Of a stretch of DNA of 64,000 nucleotides, positions 1 to 9,200 are shown in pieces (the first letter of the stretch is position 1; every line of letters starts with the position of its first letter). The stretch is from an uncultured Pseudomonas sp. (GTDB lineage Bacteria > Pseudomonadota > Gammaproteobacteria > Pseudomonadales > Pseudomonadaceae). The notes below the pieces were generated by a model. The model was not told where the DNA came from, did no database searches, and was given only the letters and a program-made list of their open reading frames with translations. The position numbers and the translations under genes are program-made. Where the stretch lies: the NCBI RefSeq assembly GCF_946886105.1, contig NZ_CAMPHV010000023.1:1-64000 (forward strand), written 5' to 3'.

Positions 1-3000
1 CCGAAGCCGAAGCCGAAGCCGAAGCCGAAGCCGAAGCCGAAGCCGAAGCCGAAGCGTCGGCGGAATTGGCCGAGCTTGACTGGCAGCCCGAGCAAGAGAA
101 TTCGCCAGAGATCGAATCGCTGCCCTTGGCCGAGGTCGAGGATAAACTCGACCTGAGCGAGTTAGACGAGCAGCCGGATGATCTGGCCGAGACCCCGGCA
201 CTGCCGGCGGCAAGCGAACCCGCAGGCGAGCAGCCCGCCACCCTGGCCGAGGCCGAGCCGGCAGCGCGAGCGGTCGATGACGAGCGCGATCCCGAACTGG
301 TGGAAATCTTCCTCGAGGAAGGCTTCGACATCGCCGAAAGCTCCGCTGCGGCCTTGCAGCGCTGGATGGAGGATGTCGATAACAGTCTGGAGCTGGAAGC
401 GCTACAGCGCGATCTGCACACGCTCAAGGGCGGCGCGCGGATGGCGGAAATTCGCCAGATCGGCGATCTGGCGCACGAGTTGGAGTTTCTCTACGAGGGG
501 CTTGGCCAGGGGCGCCTGCGTGCCAGCCAGGAGCTGTTCGCGCTGTTGCAGGCCTGCCATGACCGTCTAACGGAAATGCTCGAAGCGGTACGCGGCAATG
601 CCGCCATTCCCGATGGCGAGGCGCTGATCGCAACCATCAAACGCTTTCGCGCCAACCCCGACGAGCAATTGAGCGTGCCGTCCTCGGTGCAGCTCAAGGC
701 TGTGGCCGAAAGCGCGGACGAAGCCGAGAGTCAAAGCGGCGACGATACCGAATCGGAAATCCTCGATATCTTCATGGAGGAGGCCGACGAGCTGCTGGAA
801 GCCATGGAAATGGCCATCGGCCGCTGGGAAGGCAACCGCGAAGACACCGCGGCAATCGATGACATGCTGCGCATTCTGCATACTCTCAAGGGGGGGGCGC
901 GTCTGGCCGGGCAGAAGCGCCTGGGGGATTTGACCCACGATTTCGAGCAGCACCTGACCGAAGCGCAGAACCAGGGCGCGCCCTGGCCGGAAAGCGTGTT
1001 CGTCGACGTGCAGTCGGCATTCGAAGGACTGCAAAAAGAAACCGATCAATTACGCCAGCGTCTGCAGAACAGCCTGGTCGGCGATGCGCCGAGCGGCCAC
1101 GCCAGCGCGCCCGAAGCCGCGACCCAGGTCAGCCTGGCGACGCCGATAGTGGCCGCGGCCAGTGCCGCGCCTGCCGAAGAGCTGGTGACCAAGGTGTTGC
1201 CGTTCGTGCGCCGTGCCCAGGAAGCGGCGCAAGAAGCCGCTTCCCGTCGTGCGCCGCAAGAGTTGGTCAAGGTGCCGGCGGAGCTGCTCGAAGGACTGGT
1301 CAACCTGGCCGGCGAGACCTCGATCTTTCGCGGTCGTGTCGAGCAGCAAGTCAGCGACTTCGGCTTCACCCTCAGCGAAATGGACGCCACCATCGACCGG
1401 GTGCGCGACCAACTGCGCCGTCTGGATACCGAAACCCAGGCGCAGATTCTCAGCCGTTATCAGGCCGAGGCCGAACGCGCCGGCTACGAAGATTTCGATC
1501 CGCTGGAAATGGACCGCCACTCGCACTTGCAGCAGTTGTCGCGGGCGCTCTTCGAGTCGGCGTCCGACTTGCTCGACCTGAAAGAAACCCTGGCCGCGCG
1601 TAACCGCGATGCCGAAACCCTGTTGCTGCAACAGGCGCGGGTCAATACCGAACTGCAAGAAGGCCTGATGCGTACGCGCATGGTGCCCTTCGATCGCCTG
1701 GTGCCGCGTTTGCGTCGGATCGTCCGGCAGATCGCCGGCGAACTGGGTAAGCAGGTCGATTTCGTCGTCGGCAACGCCGAAGGCGAGATGGACCGCACTG
1801 TGCTCGAGCGCATAGTCGCGCCCCTCGAGCACATGCTGCGCAATGCCGTCGACCATGGCATCGAGCCCGCTGCGGTGCGCCGCGCCGCCGGCAAGCCGGA
1901 GCAGGGCAACGTGCGCTTGAGCCTGGGTCGCGAGGGTGGCGATATCGTCCTGACGCTGTCCGACGACGGCGGCGGTATCAAGCTCGAAGCGGTGCGTCGC
2001 AAGGCCATCGAACGCGGCCTGATGGACGAGGATTCGGATCTGACCGATCACGAAGTGCTGCAATTCATCCTCGAAGCCGGTTTCTCCACTGCCGAGAAAA
2101 TCACCCAGATTTCCGGTCGTGGCGTGGGCATGGACGTGGTGCACTCCGAGGTCAAACAGCTCGGTGGCTCGATGAGCATCGATTCCAACCTCGGTGTCGG
2201 CACCACGTTCCGTATTCGCCTGCCGTTCACCGTATCGATCAACCGCGCCCTGATGGTGTTGTCCGGCGAAGACCTCTACGCCATCCCGTTGAATACCATC
2301 GAAGGTATCGTGCGGGTTTCGCCTTACGAGCTCGAAGCCTATTACGCACCCGATGCACCGCGTTTCGAATACGCTGGACAAGCCTACGAACTGCGCTACC
2401 TCGGTGACCTGTTGAACAACGGTCAGCAACCCAAGCTGGTCGGCCAAAGCCTGCCGCTGCCGGTGATCCTAGTGCGCTCCAGCGAGCACGCGGTCGCGGT
2501 GCAGGTCGACTCCCTGGCCGGCTCGCGGGAAATCGTGGTGAAGAGCCTCGGTCCACAATTCGCCGGGGTGCATGGTATCTCCGGGGCGACCATCCTCGGC
2601 GACGGTCGCGTGGTGGTGATTCTCGATCTGCTGGCGACCATCCGCGTGCTGCACGCCCACCAGTTGAATCAGACGCAACCGCGGATGCTGGCCAAGACCG
2701 CGACCGCCGAGGAAATCGAGGCCGATCGGCCGACTCTGGTCATGGTGGTCGACGACTCGGTCACCGTGCGCAAGGTCACCAGCCGACTGCTCGAGCGTAA
2801 CGGCATGAATGTGCTGACGGCCAAGGACGGTGTCGACGCCATCGCGCAGTTGCAGGAGCACAAACCCGACATCATGTTGCTGGACATCGAGATGCCGCGC
2901 ATGGATGGTTTCGAAGTCGCCACCCTGGTGCGCCACGACGAACGCCTGAAGGATCTGCCGATTATCATGATCACATCGCGTACCGGTGAGAAGCACCGCG

Positions 3001-3128
3001 AGCGGGCGATGACCATTGGAGTCAACGACTACCTCGGTAAGCCTTATCAAGAGTCGCTGTTACTCGAACTCATTGGACAACTGGTTAATCGCCACTCGAC
3101 GGATCGCAACCCGGATAAACGCCCATGA
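1..3128 (+). CDS. chpA: ChpA, CheA-like hybrid histidine kinase of the type IV pilus Chp system (5' end missing)
   Basis: Central kinase of the Chp (Pil-Chp) chemosensory system that controls twitching and surface sensing. The reading frame is open from base 3 to the left edge, so the N-terminal part lies outside the window. Two histidine phosphotransfer domains remain, with LHTLKGGAR motifs near 415 and 875. They are followed by a linker, a dimerisation region, an HK_CA ATPase domain (N box HMLRNAVDHG near 1830, DDGGGI near 1965, GRGVGMDVV near 2120), a CheW-like domain, and a C-terminal receiver with phospho-acceptor Asp in [11 protein letters not shown] near 2880. P. aeruginosa ChpA carries many more Hpt-type domains upstream. 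The stop overlaps the chpB start by 4 bp (ATGA). The edge of the visible gene is a pure Glu-Ala codon repeat. Confidence 0.93.
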   Translation, partial: EAEAEAEAEAEAEAEAEASAELAELDWQPEQENSPEIESLPLAEVEDKLDLSELDEQPDDLAETPALPAASEPAGEQPATLAEAEPAARAVDDERDPELVEIFLEEGFDIAESSAAALQRWMEDVDNSLELEALQRDLHTLKGGARMAEIRQIGDLAHELEFLYEGLGQGRLRASQELFALLQACHDRLTEMLEAVRGNAAIPDGEALIATIKRFRANPDEQLSVPSSVQLKAVAESADEAESQSGDDTESEILDIFMEEADELLEAMEMAIGRWEGNREDTAAIDDMLRILHTLKGGARLAGQKRLGDLTHDFEQHLTEAQNQGAPWPESVFVDVQSAFEGLQKETDQLRQRLQNSLVGDAPSGHASAPEAATQVSLATPIVAAASAAPAEELVTKVLPFVRRAQEAAQEAASRRAPQELVKVPAELLEGLVNLAGETSIFRGRVEQQVSDFGFTLSEMDATIDRVRDQLRRLDTETQAQILSRYQAEAERAGYEDFDPLEMDRHSHLQQLSRALFESASDLLDLKETLAARNRDAETLLLQQARVNTELQEGLMRTRMVPFDRLVPRLRRIVRQIAGELGKQVDFVVGNAEGEMDRTVLERIVAPLEHMLRNAVDHGIEPAAVRRAAGKPEQGNVRLSLGREGGDIVLTLSDDGGGIKLEAVRRKAIERGLMDEDSDLTDHEVLQFILEAGFSTAEKITQISGRGVGMDVVHSEVKQLGGSMSIDSNLGVGTTFRIRLPFTVSINRALMVLSGEDLYAIPLNTIEGIVRVSPYELEAYYAPDAPRFEYAGQAYELRYLGDLLNNGQQPKLVGQSLPLPVILVRSSEHAVAVQVDSLAGSREIVVKSLGPQFAGVHGISGATILGDGRVVVILDLLATIRVLHAHQLNQTQPRMLAKTATAEEIEADRPTLVMVVDDSVTVRKVTSRLLERNGMNVLTAKDGVDAIAQLQEHKPDIMLLDIEMPRMDGFEVATLVRHDERLKDLPIIMITSRTGEKHRERAMTIGVNDYLGKPYQESLLLELIGQLVNRHSTDRNPDKRP
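3..56 (+). repeat. In-frame hexanucleotide repeat (GAAGCC)8 + GAAGCG in chpA
   Basis: Eight perfect GAAGCC units followed by one GAAGCG encode an uninterrupted Glu-Ala run in the linker ahead of the first visible Hpt domain. The tract runs into the left edge of the window, so its full length is unknown. Six-base units keep the frame, so changes in copy number would alter linker length rather than switch the gene off. Confidence 0.95.
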
Positions 3129-4144
3129 CAGATAAAACCGCCGCACGTATTGCGGTCATCGCCGATACCTCGTTGCAGCGCCATGTGTTGCAACAGGCTT
3201 TGACCAGCAGTGGTTATCACGTGGTACTCAATAGCGACCCGGCGCGTTTGGACGAAGACGTCCTCGGCGCTTGCGAGACCGATCTGTGGCTGGTCGACTT
3301 GGCGCTTTCGGAAGATTCGCCGCTGGTCGACAGCTTGATGGAGCGGGCCAGCGCGCCAGTGCTGTTCGGCGAGGGCCATGCCCCCGAGCGCCACTCGGAG
3401 AATTACCCGCGCTGGGAGCGGCGCCTGTTCGGCAAGCTGAAAAAGCTGGTCGGCGACCCCTCCCTGGCGATCGGGCCAAGCCTGCAGGCTTTGCTCGACG
3501 ACACTTCGCGTCCGCCCCGCCTGGATCTCCCGGAAACATTGGCGGCAACCCCGCTGACGGCCGGCGAGCCGGCGCGTCAGGTGTGGCTGCTGGCCGCGTC
3601 CCTGGGCGGTCCGGAGGCGGTGAAAGAGTTTCTCGATGCCTTGCCCGGCGGCTTGCCGGTGGGTTTCGTCTACGCCCAGCATATCGCCGCCAGCTTCGAG
3701 GCGGCCTTGCCGCAGGCGGTGGGCCGGCATAGCCAATGGCATGTCAATGCGGCGCGGCATGGTGATCCGGTGCGTTGCGGCGAAGTGGTGGTGGCGCCTA
3801 TCGCGTCCGAGCTGAACTTCAACGACGAGGGTGCCATGCAGTTGACCGGCCGGCCTTGGCCGGAGCCCTATAGCCCGTCGATCGATCAGATGATGCTCAA
3901 CCTGGCGCAGCATTTCGCCGGGCTCTGTGGGGTCATCGCGTTCAGCGGCATGGGTAGCGACGGCAGTGCCGCCGCCGCATACGTCCGTCGTCAGGGCGGT
4001 CTGATCTGGACCCAGCGCGCCGACACCTGCGCCGCGCCGAGCATGCCCGACAACCTGCGCGAAGGCGGCTACAGCAGCCATAGCGGCGACCCCCGCGAGC
4101 TGGCTGCGGCACTGGTCAGCCACCTGGCCGAGCAGTGCAGTTAA
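3125..4144 (+). CDS. chpB: ChpB, CheB-like protein-glutamate methylesterase
   Basis: Predicted methylesterase that resets methylation of the Chp-system chemoreceptor (PilJ). Residues 1-110 look like a degenerate receiver domain (IADTSLQRHVL, DLWLVDLALSED). The C-terminal half is a CheB esterase domain: nucleophile Ser in AASLGGPEAV, catalytic His in YAQHIAAS, and Asp in FSGMGSDGSA, with a PSMPDNLREGG end motif. The 339-residue length fits the ChpB family. Its start overlaps the chpA stop and chpC follows after 34 bp, so the three genes form one operon. Confidence 0.9.
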   Translation: MTDKTAARIAVIADTSLQRHVLQQALTSSGYHVVLNSDPARLDEDVLGACETDLWLVDLALSEDSPLVDSLMERASAPVLFGEGHAPERHSENYPRWERRLFGKLKKLVGDPSLAIGPSLQALLDDTSRPPRLDLPETLAATPLTAGEPARQVWLLAASLGGPEAVKEFLDALPGGLPVGFVYAQHIAASFEAALPQAVGRHSQWHVNAARHGDPVRCGEVVVAPIASELNFNDEGAMQLTGRPWPEPYSPSIDQMMLNLAQHFAGLCGVIAFSGMGSDGSAAAAYVRRQGGLIWTQRADTCAAPSMPDNLREGGYSSHSGDPRELAAALVSHLAEQCS

Positions 4145-4178
4145 CTTCGGGCCATCGCCCCGCATAGGATGTTTTTCA

Positions 4179-4649
4179 ATGAGCAAAGCCGTCGCCACCC
4201 CGAACGCCGTGAACAGCCTGACCAGCTTGATGGTGCCACTGGCCGATCGCCTGCTGCTGCTGCCGAACGTGGCTATCGCCGAATTGATTCCCTACCGGGC
4301 GCCGCAAACCAGCGAAGGCATGCCGAGTTGGTTTCTCGGGCAAATCGCCTGGCGCGATCTGCGTTTGCCGCTGTTGTCGTTCGAGGCTGCTTCCGGTGGG
4401 CATAGCGAGGTTTCGGCGGATGCGCGGATCGCGGTGATCAACGCCCTGGGCGGCCGGCCGGCGGTGAAATTCATCGCCCTGCTGGTGCAAGGTATTCCCC
4501 GCTCGATCAAGGTCGGTCCCGACCTGCAACATGCTGGCGTGCACCTGGAGCCTTTGGAGCTGGAGGCGGTGAGCATCGGCGAAGAAGTGTTGAAAATCCC
4601 CGATCTGATCGGCCTGGAACAGATGCTCGCGGATGCCGGCTTGATCTAA
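4179..4649 (+). CDS. chpC: ChpC, CheW-like adaptor
   Basis: CheW-type coupling protein of 156 residues, last gene of the chpABC block. It shows a CheW fold pattern (VMVPLADRLLLLPNVAIAELIPY at the N-terminal strand region, GQIAWRDLRLPLLSFE, ARIAVINALGG). Known ChpC links some receptors to ChpA. In P. aeruginosa chpD (AraC type) and chpE follow; here the operon ends at a strong hairpin and neither gene is present. Confidence 0.85.
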   Translation: MSKAVATPNAVNSLTSLMVPLADRLLLLPNVAIAELIPYRAPQTSEGMPSWFLGQIAWRDLRLPLLSFEAASGGHSEVSADARIAVINALGGRPAVKFIALLVQGIPRSIKVGPDLQHAGVHLEPLELEAVSIGEEVLKIPDLIGLEQMLADAGLI

Positions 4650-4664
4650 GCCGCAAGGCAAACA

Positions 4665-4713
4665 AAAGCCCCGGTCGCCGTGCCCTCCTAGGAGGGCTGG
4701 GCGCCGGGGCTTT
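4665..4713. terminator. Bidirectional terminator between chpC and the alanine symporter gene
   Basis: AAAGCCCCGG (4665-4674) pairs with CCGGGGCTTT (4704-4713). Inside lies a perfect 16-base palindrome at 4682-4697 (GCCCTCCTAGGAGGGC). A and T tracts flank the stem on both sides, so it can end transcription of both convergent genes. Confidence 0.8.
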
Positions 4714-4715
4714 GT

Positions 4716-4739
4716 CATGGCAACCGGGCGGTTGCCATG
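4716..4739. repeat. Perfect inverted repeat next to the terminator
   Basis: CATGGCAACC (4716-4725) and GGTTGCCATG (4730-4739) form a 10-bp stem with a GGGC loop, immediately 3' of the symporter stop. It is probably a second hairpin at the 3' end of the symporter mRNA. Confidence 0.6.
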
Positions 4740-4751
4740 CGCAGGGGTTAC

Positions 4752-6257
4752 TCAGTAGCTCTGAGTCTTGCTGGCGTTGACCGTCGAGATCGCCTCGTCG
4801 GTCTTCTCGTGCTCTAGGTTGTCCTCGGAGCGGTGGCCAGTCCAGTAGTCGGCATTCTTGATACCGAGCTTCTCCGGATGGAACACCGGATCCTTACCTT
4901 CCTTCTGCTGCGCCTCGTAGTCCTTCAGGCAGGTGTAAGCCACCTTGTGCATCAGGATGATCGCACCGATGTTCAACCAGGCCATCAGGCCCACGCCGAG
5001 ATCGCCCAGGTCCCAGGCGAAGGTGGCGCTCTTCACCGTGCCGTAGACAGTGGCGGCGATGATGCCGATCTTCAGCAGCAGAGTCAGCCAGGGGCGGTGG
5101 ATCTTGCGGTTGATATAGGCGATGTTGGTTTCGGCGATGTAGTAGTAGGCCAGGATGGTGGTGAAGGCGAAGAAGAACAGGGCAACGGCGACGAAGATAT
5201 TGCCGAAGCCGGGCATCATGTTCTCCATCGCCGTCTGCACGTAGCCTGGACCCGCCGCGACGCCGGCGATACCGGTGAACATGGCGCTACCATCCGGAGC
5301 CTGCACGTTGTACTGGCCGGTGATCAGCAGCATGAAGGCGGTGGCGGAACAGACGAACAGGGTGTCGATATACACCGAGAAGGCCTGTACCAGGCCCTGC
5401 TTGGCCGGGTGGCTGACCGCTGCTGCGGAGGACGCGTGCGGGCCGGTGCCCTGGCCGGCTTCGTTGGAGTACACGCCGCGTTTCACGCCCCACATGATCG
5501 CCAGGCCCAGAATGGCGCCGAAGCCAGCGTCCATGCCGAAGGCGCTCTTCAGGATCAGGGTGATCACCTCAGGCAGCTTCTCGATATTCAGCATGATCAC
5601 GACGCAGGCGACCAGGATGTAGCCCAGCGCCATGAACGGCACCACCACCTGGGTGAAGTGGGCGATGCGCTTGACGCCACCGAAGATGATCAGGCCGATC
5701 ATCACGGCGAGGATCGCCGCGGTGGTGTTGGGGCTCATGTCGAAGGCGGTCTGTGCGCTGGAGGCGATAGAGTTGGCCTGTACGCCCGGCAGCAGCAGGC
5801 CGCAGGCGAACACCGTGACTATGGCGAAGATCCAGGCGTACCACTTCATGCCCAGGCCCTTCTCGATATAGAAGGCCGGGCCACCGCGATACTGGCCGTC
5901 GATTTTTTCTTTATAGACCTGGCCGAGGGTGGACTCGACGAACGCCGAGCTGGCGCCGAGGAAGGCCACCATCCACATCCAGAACACCGCACCGGGGCCG
6001 CCAAAGGTGATGGCGGTGGCCACGCCGGCAATGTTACCGGTACCGACACGACCGGCGAGGGTCATGGTCAGGGCCTGGAAGGAGGTGATGCCGGCCGAGT
6101 CGGTGCGCCCGGTGAACATCAAACGGACCATTTCGCGGAAGTGACGAATTTGCAAGAAGCGGCCGCGTAGCGAGAAATACAGGCCGACGCCCAGGCACAG
6201 ATAAATCAGTGCGGGGCTCCAGACCAAACCATTGAGGTAACTAACCAATTCAGACAT
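4752..6257 (-). CDS. Sodium:alanine/glycine symporter (AGCS family)
   Basis: Inner-membrane carrier of 501 residues that imports alanine or glycine with sodium. About ten to eleven hydrophobic segments are visible. Family signatures include FQALTMTLAGRVGTGNIAGV near residue 60 and the GVYSNEAGQGTGPHA loop near residue 265. The C-terminus is a charged cytoplasmic tail. The ATG is preceded by AGGAG at 10-nt spacing. The gene stands alone and converges on chpC, in the place where P. aeruginosa carries chpD-chpE. AGCS identity is secure; substrate preference is inferred. Confidence 0.9.
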   Translation of the reverse strand: MSELVSYLNGLVWSPALIYLCLGVGLYFSLRGRFLQIRHFREMVRLMFTGRTDSAGITSFQALTMTLAGRVGTGNIAGVATAITFGGPGAVFWMWMVAFLGASSAFVESTLGQVYKEKIDGQYRGGPAFYIEKGLGMKWYAWIFAIVTVFACGLLLPGVQANSIASSAQTAFDMSPNTTAAILAVMIGLIIFGGVKRIAHFTQVVVPFMALGYILVACVVIMLNIEKLPEVITLILKSAFGMDAGFGAILGLAIMWGVKRGVYSNEAGQGTGPHASSAAAVSHPAKQGLVQAFSVYIDTLFVCSATAFMLLITGQYNVQAPDGSAMFTGIAGVAAGPGYVQTAMENMMPGFGNIFVAVALFFFAFTTILAYYYIAETNIAYINRKIHRPWLTLLLKIGIIAATVYGTVKSATFAWDLGDLGVGLMAWLNIGAIILMHKVAYTCLKDYEAQQKEGKDPVFHPEKLGIKNADYWTGHRSEDNLEHEKTDEAISTVNASKTQSY

Positions 6258-6752
6258 CGAGGGGATGCTCCTGTGCCGGTGACGGTTGCCTGAGCTCTTA
6301 TGGAGTACCAGGCCCGTTCGACTTGTTATGGGTGTTGTGAGTCGTTGGCGCGATATGTGCCGTTACGATAGTTGATGCATCCTGCCGCCGAATAGCTTGA
6401 GCAGGATGCGAAACGTAGGCAAAAAACAGGCCGCTGGAAAGATTTTTTTCTAGCATTTTCAAAGGTTTGCGCGCATCAGAAAAAAGGCCTGAGAAAGGTC
6501 GCGAAAAAAATGCTTTATGGCGTATTTCAGATTGTTACAAGAGATTGTCTTGTGAGCCGGTTTTCACTTTTATCCGTAAATAGGTACGTTCGTGCCATGT
6601 CTGTGGGGCGAGGGTTTCCGGCGGTAACACTCGCATCATATTGGTGCGCCCGAGAGGCGTCAGGGGTGGCAGGTGTTACTTCGGGCGCTCAAGAAGGGGT
6701 TATCAGCCTAGGGTGTGCCGCGTGCGCGCCGCCCCCGGGGGCACCATGGCGC
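6258..6752. other. Intergenic region upstream of the symporter gene
   Basis: About 500 bp between the divergently read symporter start and the 3' end of rsmE. It is AT-richer than its surroundings (A/T runs at 6420-6520) and probably carries the symporter promoter. A perfect palindrome GCCCCCGGGGGC lies at 6731-6742 without a loop or T tract. A short plus-strand frame at 6510-6770 has no recognisable protein features and was not called. No known riboswitch was recognised. Confidence 0.5.
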
Positions 6753-7472
6753 CTAGAAATCGCCCCATAGCTGCTGCGCCAGGCTCAGGGCCACCACCGG
6801 TGCGGTTTCGGTCCGCAATACCCGTGGTCCCAGGCGCGCGGCGTGAAAGCCCTGGGCCTTGGCCTGCTGCACTTCTGCATCGCTGAGCCCGCCTTCCGGG
6901 CCGATCAGAAAGGCCAGGCTGCCTGGCTTGGCATGGCTCTGCAGCGGTTCGGCGACCGGGTGCAGCACCAGTTTCAATTCGGTTTCGACCTGCAGAAGCC
7001 AGTCGGCCAAGCCGATCGGCAGATGGATCCGTGGGGGCACCGAGCGCCCGCATTGTTCGCAGGCACTGATCGCGATCTGCCGCCAGTGGGCCATGCGTTT
7101 ATCGGTGCGCTCATCCTTCAGGCGCACTTCGCAGCGTTCGCTGACGATCGGGGTGATATCCGTTGCCCCCAACTCGGTGGCTTTCTGGATCGCCCAGTCC
7201 ATGCGCTCGCCACGGGATAAGCCCTGACCCAGATGGATGCGCAAGGGCGACTCGGTTAGCCCGGCAAAGGACTCGCGTAACTCGACCCGCACCGCCTTTT
7301 TGCCAACCTCGATCAGCTCGCCGAGAAATTCCTGACCACTGCCATCGAACAATTGCACGGCGTCGCCGACGGCATGACGCAGCACGCGCCCGATATAGTG
7401 GGCCTGGGCTTCCGGCAGCGCATGTTGGCCGAGGGATAGCGGGGCATCGATAAAGAAACGGGATAGGCGCAT
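6753..7472 (-). CDS. rsmE: 16S rRNA (uracil-1498-N3)-methyltransferase RsmE
   Basis: SPOUT-class methyltransferase that modifies U1498 of 16S rRNA. The N-terminal PUA-like part reads RLSRFFIDAPL. The C-terminal knot has FLIGPEGGLSD and LGPRVLRTETAPVVAL, the SAM-binding motifs. The frame is open further upstream, but the start at 7472 (MRLSRFF) gives 239 residues, the normal length, and avoids 13 residues lying in the palindromic repeat. It follows bioA, with which it may be co-transcribed across the repeat at 7504-7549. Confidence 0.9.
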   Translation of the reverse strand: MRLSRFFIDAPLSLGQHALPEAQAHYIGRVLRHAVGDAVQLFDGSGQEFLGELIEVGKKAVRVELRESFAGLTESPLRIHLGQGLSRGERMDWAIQKATELGATDITPIVSERCEVRLKDERTDKRMAHWRQIAISACEQCGRSVPPRIHLPIGLADWLLQVETELKLVLHPVAEPLQSHAKPGSLAFLIGPEGGLSDAEVQQAKAQGFHAARLGPRVLRTETAPVVALSLAQQLWGDF

Positions 7473-7503
7473 AGGTAGGACAAACTGCAAGCGACAAGTA
7501 AGA

Positions 7504-7549
7504 AGCCGCAAGCTTAAAGCTTATAGCTTGCGGCTTGAAGCTTGCGGCT
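7504..7549. repeat. AGCTTGCGGCT palindromic repeat between bioA and rsmE
   Basis: AGCCGCAAGCT (7504-7514) pairs with AGCTTGCGGCT (7525-7535), forming an 11-bp stem. A further direct copy of AGCTTGCGGCT lies at 7539-7549. The bioA stop codon lies inside this last copy. Related AAGCGGCAAG units recur in the tktA leader at 38849-38881, so this is a dispersed family. Confidence 0.8.
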
Positions 7550-8954
7550 AGCCCGGATCGCGAAAGTCCGGATGGAGCGTATTACCCTGGGCCACGCTGA
7601 CCGAGGTGCGGGTGGCGATCTCGATCCCCTCGCTGGCCACCTCGGCGAGAAAGTCGATCTGCGCCGGGGTGATGACATAGGGCGGCAGCAGATACACCAC
7701 GCTGCCCAGCGGTCGCAGCAAGGCGCCGCGCGACAGCGCATGTTGGTAGACCTTGAGGCCGCGGCGCTCCTGCCAGGGGTAGGCGGTCTTGCTGGCCTTG
7801 TCCTGGACCATCTCGATGGCCAGGGCCATGCCGGTCTGGCGCACTTCGGCGACATGCGGATGCTCGGCCAGGTGTGCCGTGGCGCTGGCCATCCGCGCGG
7901 ACAAGGCTTTATTGGCCTCGATCACATCGTCCTGCTCGAAGATATCCAGGGTCGCCAGCGCCGCCGCGCACGCCAGTGGGTTGCCGGTGTAGCTGTGCGA
8001 GTGGAGAAAGGCGCGCAAGGTCGAGTAGTCGTCGTAGAACGCCTGGTAGACGGTGTTGGTGGTCAGGCAGGCGGCCAGCGGCAGATAGCCGCCGGTCAAC
8101 GCCTTGGACAGGCAGAGGAAATCCGGGGTGATGCCGGCCTGTTCGCAGGCGAACATCGTGCCGGTGCGGCCGAAGCCGACGGCGATCTCGTCATGGATCA
8201 GGTGCACGCCATAGCGGTCGCAGGCTTCGCGCAGCAATTTGAGGTAGATCGGGTGGTACATGCGCATCCCGCCCGCACCCTGGATCAGCGGTTCGACGAT
8301 CACCGCCGCGACCTCATGGCCGTGCTCGGCGAGGGTTTGCTCCATATGCGCGAACATGGCCCGCGAGTGCGCTTCCCAGCTCATGCCATCCGGGCGGAAG
8401 TAGCAGTCCGGGCTCGGTACCTTGATGGTATCGAGCAGCAGTGCTTTATAAGTGTCGGTGAACAGACCGACGTCGCCCACCGACATGGCCGCGATGGTTT
8501 CGCCGTGGTAGCTGTTGCTCAGGGTGACGAAGCGCTTTTTCGCCGGTTTGCCGACGTTGAGCCAGTAGTGAAAGCTCATTTTCAGCGCGACTTCGATGCA
8601 CGAGGAACCGTTGTCGGCGTAGAACACCCGATCCAGACCGGCGGGGGTCATGTCGACCAGGCGCTCGGACAGCTCGATCACCGGTGCATGGCTGAAGCCG
8701 GCGAGGATCACGTGCTCCAGCTGGTCGACCTGATCCTTGATGCGCTGATTGATCCGCGGGTTGGCATGGCCGAACACGTTGACCCACCAGGAACTGACGG
8801 CATCCAGGTAGCGTTTGCCATCGAAGTCCTCTAGCCATACGCCTTCGCCACGCTTGATCGGCACCAGGGCCAGCTGTTCGTGATCCTTCATCTGCGTACA
8901 GGGATGCCAGAGTACGTTCAGGTCGCGCTGCATCCAGTGGTCGTTGAGGCTCAT
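7548..8954 (-). CDS. bioA: Adenosylmethionine-8-amino-7-oxononanoate aminotransferase BioA
   Basis: Class III, PLP-dependent aminotransferase of biotin synthesis that converts KAPA to DAPA using SAM as amino donor. Seen are DAVSSWWVNVFGHANP, NSYHGETIAAM, IHDEIAVGFGRTG and the PLP lysine in LCLSKALTGGYLPLA. The start at 8954 (MSLNDHWMQRDL) gives 468 residues and matches the conserved N-terminus; the frame continues to 9002, so a start 3-16 codons earlier is possible. The stop lies in a palindromic repeat, so the last residues may have been changed by repeat insertion. Confidence 0.9.
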   Translation of the reverse strand: MSLNDHWMQRDLNVLWHPCTQMKDHEQLALVPIKRGEGVWLEDFDGKRYLDAVSSWWVNVFGHANPRINQRIKDQVDQLEHVILAGFSHAPVIELSERLVDMTPAGLDRVFYADNGSSCIEVALKMSFHYWLNVGKPAKKRFVTLSNSYHGETIAAMSVGDVGLFTDTYKALLLDTIKVPSPDCYFRPDGMSWEAHSRAMFAHMEQTLAEHGHEVAAVIVEPLIQGAGGMRMYHPIYLKLLREACDRYGVHLIHDEIAVGFGRTGTMFACEQAGITPDFLCLSKALTGGYLPLAACLTTNTVYQAFYDDYSTLRAFLHSHSYTGNPLACAAALATLDIFEQDDVIEANKALSARMASATAHLAEHPHVAEVRQTGMALAIEMVQDKASKTAYPWQERRGLKVYQHALSRGALLRPLGSVVYLLPPYVITPAQIDFLAEVASEGIEIATRTSVSVAQGNTLHPDFRDPG

Positions 8955-9200
8955 ATAGGGTCTGTTCCCGTTTAAATAGGGTCTCTCGGTCATTTGCGTC
9001 AAGCCTATCAGAAGCCCTGCGGCGAAGGGACGACACAGCCGGGAGATGCCGAGCGAGATGGCGCAATCGAGGGGCTGTGAGAGGTTGGCTAAATATCGTA
9101 TTTCTAGATGTTTAAAAGCAGAAAATTCCGCTTTAAGTCGATAGGTATATTGCTAGTCTTGCTCGATCTTTTCAGTCGTCCCAGTTGAGATCCTGCTTTC

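Noticed and set aside
1050..2447. Long minus-strand open frame antisense to chpA
   Set aside because: Its composition mirrors codon bias of the GC-rich chpA gene; no domain or start context, and chpA is clearly real.
4833..6170. 445-codon plus-strand frame opposite the alanine symporter gene
   Set aside because: His/Asp/Gly-rich shadow of a membrane protein gene, with no recognisable protein.
6731..6742. GCCCCCGGGGGC palindrome as a possible rsmE terminator
   Set aside because: No loop and no T tract, so it cannot act as a rho-independent terminator.
6510..6770. 86-codon frame upstream of the symporter gene
   Set aside because: No family features and no ribosome binding site; the region looks regulatory.
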